Below, piece by piece: positions 17,534-27,232 of a stretch of DNA of 64,000 nucleotides (positions are counted from its first letter, which is position 1; each line of letters begins with the position of its first letter). Location of the stretch: the NCBI GenBank assembly GCA_017468395.1, contig JAFUIR010000014.1:102938-166937 (forward strand), in the 5' to 3' direction. Source of the DNA: Lachnospiraceae bacterium. GTDB taxonomy: Bacteria; Bacillota; Clostridia; Lachnospirales; Lachnospiraceae. The position numbers and the translations under genes are program-made. The notes beneath the pieces were generated by a model. That model had not been told where the DNA came from. It was given only the letters and a program-made list of their open reading frames with translations, and searched no databases.

Positions 17534-19369
17534 ATGAGCAGACTAAGCATTGTTACAAAAGATAAAGCACAGATTACGGTAGAAGCATTGTATAAAGATT
17601 TGGAAAGGCGAATCGTGGCAAGTCCGCCCGGGTTGTGTCCGGTGGAATTAACCGGTGCTTTTATCAGAATGTGCATGGCACAGACCTGCGGAAAATGTGT
17701 ACCATGCCGTGTGGGATTAAAGCAGTTGGCAAGACTATTGGATGATGTACTGGATGGAAATGCCACTATGGAAACCATAGATGTGATTGAATCCACGGCA
17801 GAGAGTATTTATTTATCTGCGGATTGTGCTATCGGATATGAAGCCGCAGCTATGGTATTAAAAGGTCTGGAGGGCTACAGGGAAGATTTCGTGGAGCATA
17901 TTTTGCATGGCCGTTGTATTTGTAACAGTAATCAAAATATACCCTGTGTGGCATTGTGCCCTGCAGGAGTGGATATCCCCGGTTATATTGCCCTTGTAAA
18001 AGAAAAGAAATATGCTGATGCAGTCCGGTTAATCCGTAAAGATAATCCCATGCCGGTAGTATGTGCACTGATTTGTGAGCATCCTTGTGAAAACAGATGT
18101 AAGAGAGGTATGGTAGATTATCCTATTAATATCAGAGGTTTAAAGAAAGTTGCCATAGATAATGCCGGAGAAGTTCCCATTCCCGAACGCGCCCCGGATA
18201 CAGGTAAAAAAGTTGCTATTGTCGGCGGCGGACCGGGTGGTTTGAGTGCGGCATATTATTTGTCGCTTATGGGACACAGTGTTACGATTTACGAACAGAG
18301 AAAGAAACTGGGAGGCATGCTTCGCTACGGAATACCCAACTACCGCCTGCCCAGAGAAAGACTGGACGCTGATATCAATGCTATTTTGTCGGCGGGAATT
18401 GAAGTACATACAGAAGTTTCTATAGGTAAAGATATTTCCATGAAAGAACTTCGCAAGCAGTATAATGCAGTTTATATTGCAATTGGTGCGCATACTGACA
18501 AAAAAATCGGATTACCCGGTGAAGAAAATGCAAAAGGCATTATTTCTGCGGTGGAAATGTTAAGAGGCATCGGCGATGATGAGATGCCCGATTACAGCGG
18601 AAAAAATGTAGTGGTAATCGGCGGCGGAAACGTAGCCATGGACGTGGCAAGAAGTTCTGTCAGACTGGGAGCAGATACCGTAACGGTTGTTTATAGAAGA
18701 ACCAAGGGCGATATGACGGCTCTTGCAGATGAAATTGAAGGTGCTATTGCGGAAGGTTGCGAAATTGCGGAACTTATGGCACCGGTGGGCATTGAAATGG
18801 ATGAAAATAAGAATGTTACGCATCTTGTGGTACAACCCCAGATGATAAGTTCCATCAAAGATGACCGCCCTTCCGTTAGGAAAGCAGATACTGCGGAAAA
18901 GAAAATCCCCTGTGATTTGATTGTAGTTGCAATCGGTCAGGGCATTGAGTCAAAATCCTTTGAAGATTTCGGTATTCCCGTAAAACGGGGAGCCATTGAA
19001 GCGCTGGATTCCAATGAAATCAAAAATGTCAAAGGAATTTTTGCGGGAGGAGACTGTGTAACCGGTCCGGCTACCGTTATAAGAGCCATTGCGGCAGGTA
19101 AAGTGGCTGCGGCAAACATTGACGAATATTTGGGATACCATCATGAAATTAAATGTGATGTGGAAATTCCGAGTGTCACTTTTGAGTTTGGCGGAAAATA
19201 TGGCAGGATTGCGATTCCCGAGAGAGAAGCAAGCGAGCGCAAGAAAGATTTTGAACCTATTGAACTGGGCATGAGTTGTGAAGAGAGTTGCCAGGAGGCT
19301 GGAAGATGCCTCAGATGCGATCATTTCGGCTATGCTTCATTTAGGGGAGGTAGAACTGAAAAATGGTAA
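17534..19369 (+). CDS. NuoF-like iron-sulfur / GltD-like flavoprotein fusion, partner of [FeFe]-hydrogenase
   Basis: 611 aa from ATG 17534 (AAAGGAAAGGCGG upstream; in-frame ATG 17450 is possible but gives an odd basic leader). Residues about 40-125 match the C-terminal 4Fe-4S domain of NuoF (TCGKCVPCRVG ... ADCAIG). Residues about 135-210 are the Cys-rich domain found in glutamate synthase small subunit and dihydropyrimidine dehydrogenase (CALICEHPCENRCKRG). Then follow an FAD fold (AIVGGGPGGLSAAYYL), an NAD(P) fold (VVIGGGNVAMDVAR) and the FAGGDCVTGP motif. It overlaps the hydrogenase gene by 7 bases. Inference: it passes electrons between NAD(P)H and the hydrogenase. Confidence 0.8.
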   Translation: MSRLSIVTKDKAQITVEALYKDLERRIVASPPGLCPVELTGAFIRMCMAQTCGKCVPCRVGLKQLARLLDDVLDGNATMETIDVIESTAESIYLSADCAIGYEAAAMVLKGLEGYREDFVEHILHGRCICNSNQNIPCVALCPAGVDIPGYIALVKEKKYADAVRLIRKDNPMPVVCALICEHPCENRCKRGMVDYPINIRGLKKVAIDNAGEVPIPERAPDTGKKVAIVGGGPGGLSAAYYLSLMGHSVTIYEQRKKLGGMLRYGIPNYRLPRERLDADINAILSAGIEVHTEVSIGKDISMKELRKQYNAVYIAIGAHTDKKIGLPGEENAKGIISAVEMLRGIGDDEMPDYSGKNVVVIGGGNVAMDVARSSVRLGADTVTVVYRRTKGDMTALADEIEGAIAEGCEIAELMAPVGIEMDENKNVTHLVVQPQMISSIKDDRPSVRKADTAEKKIPCDLIVVAIGQGIESKSFEDFGIPVKRGAIEALDSNEIKNVKGIFAGGDCVTGPATVIRAIAAGKVAAANIDEYLGYHHEIKCDVEIPSVTFEFGGKYGRIAIPEREASERKKDFEPIELGMSCEESCQEAGRCLRCDHFGYASFRGGRTEKW

Positions 19370-21096
19370 ATATTACAATTAATAACTGTAAATTGCAGGT
19401 GGAAGAGGGAACTACAATTCTGGAGGCGGCAAGAGGAGCCGGCATTGAAATTCCTACTTTGTGTTATTTAAAAGAAATTAACGAAATCGGTGCATGCCGC
19501 GTCTGTGTAGTGGAAGTGGAAGGTACGGATAAACTGGTAACGGCCTGCAACAATAAAGTGCAGGAGGGAATGGTGGTACATACCCATTCCGGTAAAGTCA
19601 GGAAAGTGCGCAAGGCCAATGTAAAGTTAATCCTGTCCCAGCATGATTTCAGATGTGCCAGCTGTATCAGAAGCGGTAATTGTTCGTTGCAGAAAATTGC
19701 AAATGAATTGAATATTAGTGAAGTACCTTACCATATGGAACCGGAAAAAGCAATTGAAAATAAGAAGTTCCCATTGATCAGAAATGCCGAAAAATGCATT
19801 AAGTGTATGAGATGTGTCCAGATTTGTGATAAAGTTCAGGATATGCACATTTGGGACATTAAAAATACCGGTGTAAGAACTACCATAGGGGTATGTAACG
19901 GAAAAACTTTGGAAGAATCGGATTGTACCTTGTGCGGACAATGTCTGGTAAACTGCCCCGTAGGTGCCTTGCGAGAGCGTGACGATGTAGGAAAAGCACT
20001 GGATGCTGTAGAGGATAAAGATATCATAACCGTAGTGCAGATTGCACCTGCCATTAGAGCGGCATGGGGCGAGGCTATGGGAATGGACCGTGACAAAGCA
20101 ACTATTAATAAACTGGCAGATGCGTTAAAGAAAATCGGATTTGATTATGTGTTTGATACCTGCTTTGCGGCAGATTTGACAATTATGGAGGAAGGAAGCG
20201 AATTTCTGGAAAGATTGCCGGAGATTAAAGAAAGCAGATTGCCAATGTTTACTTCCTGTTGTCCGGGCTGGGTGAGATTTGTAAAAAGCCAGTATCCCCA
20301 TATGGTAAAAAGGCTGTCTACGGCAAAATCACCGCAGCAGATGTTTGGCGCCATTACCAAATCTTACTATGCGAAACTGCTTAACGTAGACCCGTCCAAA
20401 ATTTTCTGTGTGTCGATTATGCCTTGTATTTCGAAAAAGCAGGAATGTGACCTTCCGAATATTAATGCTACGGAAGGTCAGAAGGATGTAGACGTGGTTT
20501 TGACAACCAGGGAACTGACCAGAATGTTAAGGGCCTACCATATTAAGCCCGAGGCTTTAACGGATGTGGAATTAGACAGACCCTTAGGAAAATATACCGG
20601 TGCGGGTGTTATTTTTGGCGCAACCGGAGGCGTGATGGAAGCGGCGCTCCGCTCCGCATACTATCTGGTAAGTAAACAGAATCCGCCTGCGGATGCCTTC
20701 AAAAATATCCGTGGCAGGGAAGGCTGGAAAGAAGCGGAATTTGACATTAACGGTACGGAGATTAAAGTTGCAGTGGTAAGCGGACTTGGTAACACCAGAA
20801 AACTTATGGAAGCAATTTGCAAAGGTGAGGCAGTATATGACTTTGTAGAAGTGATGTCCTGCCCCGGCGGCTGTATAAACGGTGGCGGTCAGCCCATTCA
20901 TGACGGTTGCGACATGGTAGAAGACAGAACGGAAGTTTTGTATGGTCTGGATGAGATAAATGAACTGCGATTCTCTCATGAAAATCCCGCTGTCCTTGAA
21001 TGTTATGAATCTTTCTTAGGAAAGCCCTTATCACATGTTTCGCACAAATTACTGCATACGGAGCATGAGACAAAAGAACAATTTGAAACTGTTTAA
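19363..21096 (+). CDS. hydA: [FeFe]-hydrogenase catalytic subunit, group A
   Basis: 577 aa. Domains in order: a plant-type [2Fe-2S] domain (about residues 1-75, CxxxxxxxxxxCRVC pattern), a His/Cys-ligated [4Fe-4S] segment (HDFRCASCIRSGNC, about 95-108), two ferredoxin clusters (CIKCMRCVQIC and CTLCGQCLVNCPVGA), then the H-cluster domain. All three hydrogenase signatures are present: TSCCPGW (about 297), MPCISKKQE (about 354) and EVMSCPGGCINGGGQP (about 495). It interconverts protons and H2 in the cytoplasm. No HydE/F/G maturation genes lie in the window. The overlapping upstream flavoprotein points to an NAD(P)H-linked enzyme. Confidence 0.93.
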   Translation: MVNITINNCKLQVEEGTTILEAARGAGIEIPTLCYLKEINEIGACRVCVVEVEGTDKLVTACNNKVQEGMVVHTHSGKVRKVRKANVKLILSQHDFRCASCIRSGNCSLQKIANELNISEVPYHMEPEKAIENKKFPLIRNAEKCIKCMRCVQICDKVQDMHIWDIKNTGVRTTIGVCNGKTLEESDCTLCGQCLVNCPVGALRERDDVGKALDAVEDKDIITVVQIAPAIRAAWGEAMGMDRDKATINKLADALKKIGFDYVFDTCFAADLTIMEEGSEFLERLPEIKESRLPMFTSCCPGWVRFVKSQYPHMVKRLSTAKSPQQMFGAITKSYYAKLLNVDPSKIFCVSIMPCISKKQECDLPNINATEGQKDVDVVLTTRELTRMLRAYHIKPEALTDVELDRPLGKYTGAGVIFGATGGVMEAALRSAYYLVSKQNPPADAFKNIRGREGWKEAEFDINGTEIKVAVVSGLGNTRKLMEAICKGEAVYDFVEVMSCPGGCINGGGQPIHDGCDMVEDRTEVLYGLDEINELRFSHENPAVLECYESFLGKPLSHVSHKLLHTEHETKEQFETV

Positions 21097-21121
21097 CTAA
21101 CGGAAGATGGGGAAGATAAGT

Positions 21122-23464
21122 ATGGGTAAACAAAAGACAAAAATAATGAAACGGGTACAGTGCATATTGGGCTTTATGATGGTAGGTGCATTTCTGTTCT
21201 TTGTGTTTGGGGAAATCTGCCTGCCGCCTGAAAATGGCTGGGAAGAGAGTACCTTTCATGTGTTCGATGTACCGTGGGAGCAGGTGCTTGCAGACGGAAG
21301 CAAAGTAGCGGTTACTGTTCCGGGAGAATGTGAAACGAAGCAGGGAGAGTGGGTAACCATTGAAACTATGCTTTCTGCGCAGCAGGAGGAAACCTGGGTT
21401 TGTGTCCGCAGTATGCAGCAGGATATGAAGATTTACGTAGGCGAAGAACTGCGCAAAGAATATTCCACCCTGAAAACGCAGCCCTTTGGAAAAACAAGTA
21501 CCATGACCTATGTGTTTTTTCCGCTCTATGAAGGGGACGGAGGCGAAACTCTTCGCATAGAGTTTATAAGTGATTCCTCTTATTCAGGTTATGTAAGCGA
21601 AATGTATGCAGGGGATATGTATGATATATCAAAGCATTTTTATTCCCTGTATGCCCCTTCTGCGATTGTAGCAGCCCTGATGGTTCTGGTGGCAGTGATT
21701 GTTATCTTGGGTAGTATGTTTGTACAATTTTTCTACAAGAGGGATGTGGAACTGTTGTATCTTGGAATTGCCATTTTGATTGCAGCTACATGGCTTCTTA
21801 TGGAATCAAAACTACGTCAGTTTGTATTGCCTAACAGTTCGGTGGCTATGCTGATGGGATTTTTGATGATTGCCATACTTCCTTACCCTTTTATGTCATA
21901 CATCAATAACATACAAAAGAACCGTTATCAGGGCGAGTATTTGGTAATCGGTATCGGCTCCATAGTTAATATTGCGGTTGTGGTAAGTTTACAGGTGCTG
22001 AATATCAAGGATTTCTTTGAGACCATGGCATTTTCCCATATTATGATTCTGGCGCTGATTGCCACCATGGCGGTTACTATTGTGCTGGACGTTATAAAAG
22101 GCTATGTAAGAGACTACCGTGAAGTTGCAATCGGATTTGCGGCGCTGATGTTTGCGGGTGTGTGTGAAATCGGTTTGACTTATATCGTAGATGCACAACT
22201 TAATGGTATTGCGCTTTGCATAGGTCTTGTAATATTGCTGATGGCAGCAGGCTTAAAAACAATCCGTGATATGTTTAACATCGAAAAAGAAAAGCAGATT
22301 GCCATTGCTGCCAGTGAATCCAAGGCACAATTTCTGGCAAATATGTCCCATGAAATCCGTACTCCCATCAATACGGTAATTGGTATGAATGAGATGATTT
22401 TGCGGGAAAATAAAGACGATACCATAGAAGAATATGCGTACAATATAAAAAGTGCCAGTCAGATGCTGCTGAGCCTGATTAATGATGTTTTGGATTTTTC
22501 CAAAATCGAAGCGGGCAAACTTCAGATTGTGGAAAACGATTATTATCTTGCATCTATGCTGAATGATGTAATACTGGGAACCCAAACCCGTGCGAAACAG
22601 AAAAATTTGGAAGTGAAACTGGAAATTGACGAGACTATGCCGGCTATGCTCCGGGGAGATGAAATCCGAATTAAGCAGATTTTGAACAATCTTTTATCCA
22701 ACGCCGTAAAGTATACGGAAAAGGGAAGCGTGTCCTTTAGCGCCAAAGGGTTACGGGAAGAAAACAGTTTTTCTTTGGTACTTTCTGTTGAAGATACCGG
22801 TATGGGAATTAAGAAAGAAGATATGGACAATCTTTTTGCCAGTTTCCAACGTCTGGAATTGGCTAAGAACCGCTACATAGAAGGTACGGGGCTGGGGCTG
22901 AATATTACCAAGCGCTTAGTGGATATTATGAAGGGTAGCATTGAGGTAAAGAGTGAGTATGGAAGCGGAAGCTGCTTTACGGTCATACTTCCCCAGCAGA
23001 TTGTGGATGATAGTGCCATGGGAAAAGTCGGTCAGAGACGTAAGCCAAAGGATGCCGTGGTACAAGAGGCGCAAAAACAACCTTTACATATACCGGATGC
23101 CAAAATTCTGGTGGTAGATGATACAAAGATGAATTTGATTGTTATCACGGAACTTTTAAAGCGGACTCACGCACAGTTGGATTCGGCAAGCGGCGGCAAT
23201 GAATGTCTGATGAAGACAAAACTGAAAAAGTATGATTTGATTTTGATGGATCATATGATGCCCCAGCCTGATGGAGTGCAGACACTTCACATGATTCGTG
23301 AGGATGGAGAAAATATAAACCAAAAAACACCCATTGTTGTATTGACTGCTAACGCAATTGAAGGAATGAAGGAACAATATTTGCGGGAAGGCTTTGCAGA
23401 TTATCTGTCAAAACCGGTGGAAGGAAATAAACTGGAAGAAATGTTGGCAAAGTTTTTGGGTTAG
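21122..23464 (+). CDS. Hybrid sensor histidine kinase with receiver domain
   Basis: 780 aa from ATG 21122 (GGGGAAG upstream); an in-frame start at 21107 is the alternative. A membrane segment at about 10-30, an extracytoplasmic beta-rich region (about 35-180) and about seven membrane helices (about 185-390) look like a 7TMR-DISM-type sensor. The HisKA box is NMSHEIRTPINTVIG with the phospho-His, followed by the N, G1 (VEDTGMGI) and G2 (GTGLGL) boxes of the ATPase. A receiver (KILVVDDTKMN, phospho-Asp in LILMDHMMPQPDG) ends the protein. It follows hydA by 25 bases and may be co-transcribed. The other hybrid kinase at 35212 is a close paralogue in the kinase and receiver parts. Confidence 0.87.
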   Translation: MGKQKTKIMKRVQCILGFMMVGAFLFFVFGEICLPPENGWEESTFHVFDVPWEQVLADGSKVAVTVPGECETKQGEWVTIETMLSAQQEETWVCVRSMQQDMKIYVGEELRKEYSTLKTQPFGKTSTMTYVFFPLYEGDGGETLRIEFISDSSYSGYVSEMYAGDMYDISKHFYSLYAPSAIVAALMVLVAVIVILGSMFVQFFYKRDVELLYLGIAILIAATWLLMESKLRQFVLPNSSVAMLMGFLMIAILPYPFMSYINNIQKNRYQGEYLVIGIGSIVNIAVVVSLQVLNIKDFFETMAFSHIMILALIATMAVTIVLDVIKGYVRDYREVAIGFAALMFAGVCEIGLTYIVDAQLNGIALCIGLVILLMAAGLKTIRDMFNIEKEKQIAIAASESKAQFLANMSHEIRTPINTVIGMNEMILRENKDDTIEEYAYNIKSASQMLLSLINDVLDFSKIEAGKLQIVENDYYLASMLNDVILGTQTRAKQKNLEVKLEIDETMPAMLRGDEIRIKQILNNLLSNAVKYTEKGSVSFSAKGLREENSFSLVLSVEDTGMGIKKEDMDNLFASFQRLELAKNRYIEGTGLGLNITKRLVDIMKGSIEVKSEYGSGSCFTVILPQQIVDDSAMGKVGQRRKPKDAVVQEAQKQPLHIPDAKILVVDDTKMNLIVITELLKRTHAQLDSASGGNECLMKTKLKKYDLILMDHMMPQPDGVQTLHMIREDGENINQKTPIVVLTANAIEGMKEQYLREGFADYLSKPVEGNKLEEMLAKFLG

Positions 23465-23516
23465 CGTGAAGAAACCCATCTGTTTTGAGGATGGAAGATA
23501 GAAAAACAGAATGTAG

Positions 23517-23556
23517 AATGCGCAGGATGTTGTGAAACGTCCTGCGCATTTTCAGT
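23517..23556 (+). terminator. Rho-independent terminator after the hybrid kinase
   Basis: AATGCGCAGGA (23517-23527) pairs with TCCTGCGCATT (23540-23550), followed by a short T-rich tail. Confidence 0.8.
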
Positions 23557-23621
23557 TGATGCGGAATGGGAATCTTAGAAACTTGTAAAGTGTATTTATA
23601 AAAATTAGCGATGAAATGTGA

Positions 23622-23651
23622 TTTACATTAACAATTATCTTAGTGTATAAT
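23622..23651 (+). promoter_or_regulatory. Promoter of the XrtG locus
   Basis: TTTACA at 23622-23627 and TATAAT at 23646-23651 with an 18-base spacer. The downstream genes to about 30015 run on the same strand with overlaps or gaps of at most 20 bases, so this probably drives the whole XrtG set. Confidence 0.65.
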
Positions 23652-23711
23652 AAATAAAATGGGTTGATTATGCCTTGCAAATGTGCGATAAAGAAGAGGA
23701 ATGAAAATAAG

Positions 23712-26198
23712 GTGAACGAAAGAAAAACATTAAAGGCAACAAGAGTGATACTTTATGTTTTGGCAGCCGGTGCCTTTGCAGTGGCTTTTTCTGCGTACCT
23801 TTATTTCAATTCTATTTATCCGGACAGTGTGGATACAGATACTTTTGGACATTTGTTTAAGAGCAATTACCTTTATCACTCATTGAAAGAGGGAACATTG
23901 TACCCTATATATACAGAGTATTGGTATAATGGCATGGAATTGTTCCGCTATTGGCCGCCCCTTGCTTATTATGCGTTGTCTTTGTTGCAATTTTTTACAG
24001 GGGGAGATGTGCTGACCGCCTTTTATCTGTTTGCAGGCGTTGTATATTTTGTGAATATGACGGGCTGGCTTTTGGTGGGAAAAAGCGAAGGAAGGCTGGG
24101 AATGGCCTTTTTGGCAGGAAATTTATATTTTTTCTGCCCGGATAATATCAGAATTTTTATGGCGGAAGGAAATATTCCCAGAATTTTTATCAATGCCCTG
24201 TTGCCCTTTGCTTTTTATTGTGTGTGGGAGTGCCTGCATTATAAAAGGTGGAAAAAACTGATTGGGCTGACGGTGATAATTTTCTTGATTACCACATCCC
24301 ACTATATGATAGCGGCTATGACAGGTATTGCTATCTTTGTTTTCTGTGGGGTGTACTGTATCCTGAATCAGGAATGGAAAGGAATTGTGTACATAACAAT
24401 AAACTTGGGGTGTGCATATCTGGCATCGGGTATCTTTTTGATTCCTGGTCTGACCGGCGGGGGACTTACCAGTCAGAACTCAGAGGCTTCCATTGCTACC
24501 ATTAATCAGTGGGCACAGGAAGCGTTAAAGTCGTTAAATCCCTTTTTCAGAGATGGTGAAGGGTATATCCGTAGTTTTTATTTTGGTATAGTGATTTTCG
24601 TTATTATGCTTTTGGGAGTAGTGGCTGCCAACAAAAAAACAGGGGCAGGCTTTATTTCCACATTGTTTATTTTTGTATGTACTACCACATCGGCAGCTTC
24701 CGTAGTAAGAATGCTTCCCATGAGTCAGGTGTTTTGGATGCAGCGTTTTGTGCCCATGGCAATGTGTATCTTTTTTCTGACCATGACCATGTGGAAGGAA
24801 CTGAAAAGGCACGTAGTTTTACTATTTACTCTGGCATTGCTGGCAGATGGTTTTATGACTTTTTCGCTGTTGGCAGAAGTTAGGGACGAGCCTGTGGAAG
24901 AACTGGTAGAGCGGGATATGAGTCAATATATGTTGGCCGAAGCGGTAGAACTGACGGAAAACAGGCTGGGGATTTTGGATAACAGTACATGGGGAGCGGT
25001 TCCCAGTTGGTATCTGAGCAAAGACATGGATGAAAACAGCGTACAGTACAGTTTCGGCTGGGCGTATCAGGGTGCCGAAACCCTGAATAATATTGTAAGT
25101 ATCAACGAAGCGGCTCAGGGAAGTTTTTTTGAGTATGTATTTGACCGGTTGCTGGAACTGGGAGATGATACGGTTCTGGTGGACAAAAAAATGGTTGCAG
25201 AGGCAGACCTTGGTGCTTTGAAAAGAGCCGCAGAGGAAATCGGATATAGTCTTTATGGGGAAAATGCCAAAGTACTGTTATACCATTTGGAGGAAGCGGA
25301 GGGAACCTTCGGGGTTATCAAACAGTACCGCAGTATTGCCATTGGTAAACATGCACAGGTATTTTGTTACATATATCCCCAGTTCGGATATGGTGAAAGC
25401 ACCTGTCTGGATGAATATACCTTGGAAGAACTGCTTGCGTATGAAAAAATATATTTGTCCGGTTTTGAGTATAAGGACAAAGAAGCAGCAGAAGACTTGC
25501 TGCGGATGCTGGCAGAAGAGGGTGTGCAAATTTATATTGATATGCAGCACATTCCCGAAAATAAAATTACGGGTAAATCGGAGTTTTTGGGTGTGTATGC
25601 CCAGTATGTGGCATTTACGGAAAAATTCCCTGTGCTTTCCAACGATAACGGTTCCCAGTTTAAACTGGATTTTAAGATGGCGGGATATGATGCGTGGAAT
25701 ACGGTGTATTTATCGGGAGCCTCCGAAAAAATCAAGCAGGCTTATTATGACGATATTACCAGACTGACTTATGTGGCGCAAAATGGCACACCGAATATTA
25801 CCTTTTTAGGTTTTAATATGATTTATTATTATCATGAAAACAGATTGCCGGAGCTTTTAACGTTTTTAAACGAAGTTCTTGATGAAGAGCCCGGTCAGAT
25901 ATGTGACAGTGAGTTAGTACCCATAGAGGTTGTGTATGAAAGTGATAAAGTGACGGTTACATCGGCTAAGGATGGCGTAAATACCGGTATTGCGGCACTG
26001 GACTGCTTTGTAAAGGCAGAAAATCCGGATATGGATAGCCAGAGTAATCTCTTGTTGGTGGATAACGGAACAACTGTTTTTGAAGTGAAATATGCAGATT
26101 TGAAATTAGGCGTGATAGTCTCTGTGATAGGGGTTGCAGGATGCTGTCTGCTTTGGGGAGTGTTGTTAGGACTTCGCAAGGAGGGAGACCAAAGATGA
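23712..26198 (+). CDS. Large membrane protein, 6-pyruvoyl-tetrahydropterin-synthase-related (GT-C-like) type, XrtG-linked
   Basis: About 828 aa from GTG 23712, which has AAGAGGA upstream; an in-frame ATG at 23670 sits very near the predicted transcript start without a ribosome site. About ten membrane helices occupy residues 15-400, with the acidic first loop DTDTFGHLFK typical of GT-C glycosyltransferase folds, then a large extracytoplasmic domain and a last membrane helix near the C-terminus. I place it in the membrane-protein family annotated as pterin-synthase-related because it accompanies exosortase G. Biochemical function is unproven; a lipid-linked sugar transferase is plausible. The stop overlaps the next start (ATGA). 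Confidence 0.65.
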   Translation: MNERKTLKATRVILYVLAAGAFAVAFSAYLYFNSIYPDSVDTDTFGHLFKSNYLYHSLKEGTLYPIYTEYWYNGMELFRYWPPLAYYALSLLQFFTGGDVLTAFYLFAGVVYFVNMTGWLLVGKSEGRLGMAFLAGNLYFFCPDNIRIFMAEGNIPRIFINALLPFAFYCVWECLHYKRWKKLIGLTVIIFLITTSHYMIAAMTGIAIFVFCGVYCILNQEWKGIVYITINLGCAYLASGIFLIPGLTGGGLTSQNSEASIATINQWAQEALKSLNPFFRDGEGYIRSFYFGIVIFVIMLLGVVAANKKTGAGFISTLFIFVCTTTSAASVVRMLPMSQVFWMQRFVPMAMCIFFLTMTMWKELKRHVVLLFTLALLADGFMTFSLLAEVRDEPVEELVERDMSQYMLAEAVELTENRLGILDNSTWGAVPSWYLSKDMDENSVQYSFGWAYQGAETLNNIVSINEAAQGSFFEYVFDRLLELGDDTVLVDKKMVAEADLGALKRAAEEIGYSLYGENAKVLLYHLEEAEGTFGVIKQYRSIAIGKHAQVFCYIYPQFGYGESTCLDEYTLEELLAYEKIYLSGFEYKDKEAAEDLLRMLAEEGVQIYIDMQHIPENKITGKSEFLGVYAQYVAFTEKFPVLSNDNGSQFKLDFKMAGYDAWNTVYLSGASEKIKQAYYDDITRLTYVAQNGTPNITFLGFNMIYYYHENRLPELLTFLNEVLDEEPGQICDSELVPIEVVYESDKVTVTSAKDGVNTGIAALDCFVKAENPDMDSQSNLLLVDNGTTVFEVKYADLKLGVIVSVIGVAGCCLLWGVLLGLRKEGDQR

Positions 26199-27232
26199 AA
26201 ATGTTAGGATGGATATGCGTGTGGGCATTATCATGGATACCCACCGTAATAGGCATGCCGGAAAGCGAAGCAGTGGCAGCGCTGCAGGAAGTAGTTTTGG
26301 ATGACGGTTCAACTGTGGAGATTATTAAAAATTATGTATATTCCCAGGAGTATGAGGAAGATATTGTATTTGAACAGACTCCAACAGGAGAAGTTTCCGC
26401 AGAAGATGGGGAAAAAGTGTACATAACCGTCAGTATGGGAAAAGAGCCGGATGAAAATCTGGCAGATGCAACCGAAGGAGTAGGAGGTGTCAGTTCCTTT
26501 GGTATTGCGGCTTATTTGTCGGAGGAAGATACAAACGCAAGTAATTCTTCCATCACTTCTTTAGTGGGAATCAATTGGGATAATGTTCCTTTTTCTTATG
26601 AATACGTATATGATAATTCTGAAAGCTGCTGGAACTGGGGAATGTGGAAAGACGGTGTATGCTATAAGAGCCCTCCGGGTGAGTACAATACGGACGTCAG
26701 ACATTTGATGCAGTTTTATTGTGATGGGCACTATGTATATCTGCGCATTGTGTTTGCAACGGTTTATGCTTATGATGCCTGCGGAGATAACTATTTGTTC
26801 TATTTGGACGGAGAGCAGACACAGTATCAGTTGGCTTTGGAGGGGGAAGAGAGTATTACCGGAAAGACGGAAGATTTGGGACCCGGTACACACCAGTTGG
26901 TGGTAGAACACGTGGATTCAGGACTGTCCGGAGAAGCGGCAACCGGTGCCATAGCGTATCTTTTGAAAAGTGAGGATGCGAACACCGAGGTGCAAATGAA
27001 GATTCCCTTGGGAGAAATGTGGAACCAGAATACAGTTATTGACCTGGAAAATTTAAATACCATAGAGTTTCGTTGTTATCCTTTGATGTATCACAATCTT
27101 ACGGCATCAGGTGCCAGTACATTTCCGTGGTTAGGGGCAGCAGCGGCAATGGTAATTATTCCGGGAAGTACGATATTATTAAAAAGGCGTGGAAAAAAGA
27201 AGGTAAAAAAGCCGGATGAAAAGAACATATAA
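26195..27232 (+). CDS. Secreted PASTA-like protein with C-terminal membrane anchor (candidate XrtG substrate)
   Basis: 345 aa from ATG 26195, with AAGGAGGGAGACC upstream. A hydrophobic N-terminus (residues 1-20) is followed by a PASTA-like module (IGMPESEAVAALQEVVL ... VFEQTPTGEVSAEDGEKVYI, about 20-85). A larger beta-rich domain with several Trp/Tyr residues follows. The C-terminus has the tripartite layout of sorting signals: a short motif region (GASTFPWLG), a hydrophobic helix, and the basic tail KRRGKKKVKK. Gene position directly before the exosortase genes makes it the prime candidate substrate. There is no LPXTG motif. It overlaps both neighbours, by 4 and 17 bases. Confidence 0.65.
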   Translation: MKMLGWICVWALSWIPTVIGMPESEAVAALQEVVLDDGSTVEIIKNYVYSQEYEEDIVFEQTPTGEVSAEDGEKVYITVSMGKEPDENLADATEGVGGVSSFGIAAYLSEEDTNASNSSITSLVGINWDNVPFSYEYVYDNSESCWNWGMWKDGVCYKSPPGEYNTDVRHLMQFYCDGHYVYLRIVFATVYAYDACGDNYLFYLDGEQTQYQLALEGEESITGKTEDLGPGTHQLVVEHVDSGLSGEAATGAIAYLLKSEDANTEVQMKIPLGEMWNQNTVIDLENLNTIEFRCYPLMYHNLTASGASTFPWLGAAAAMVIIPGSTILLKRRGKKKVKKPDEKNI

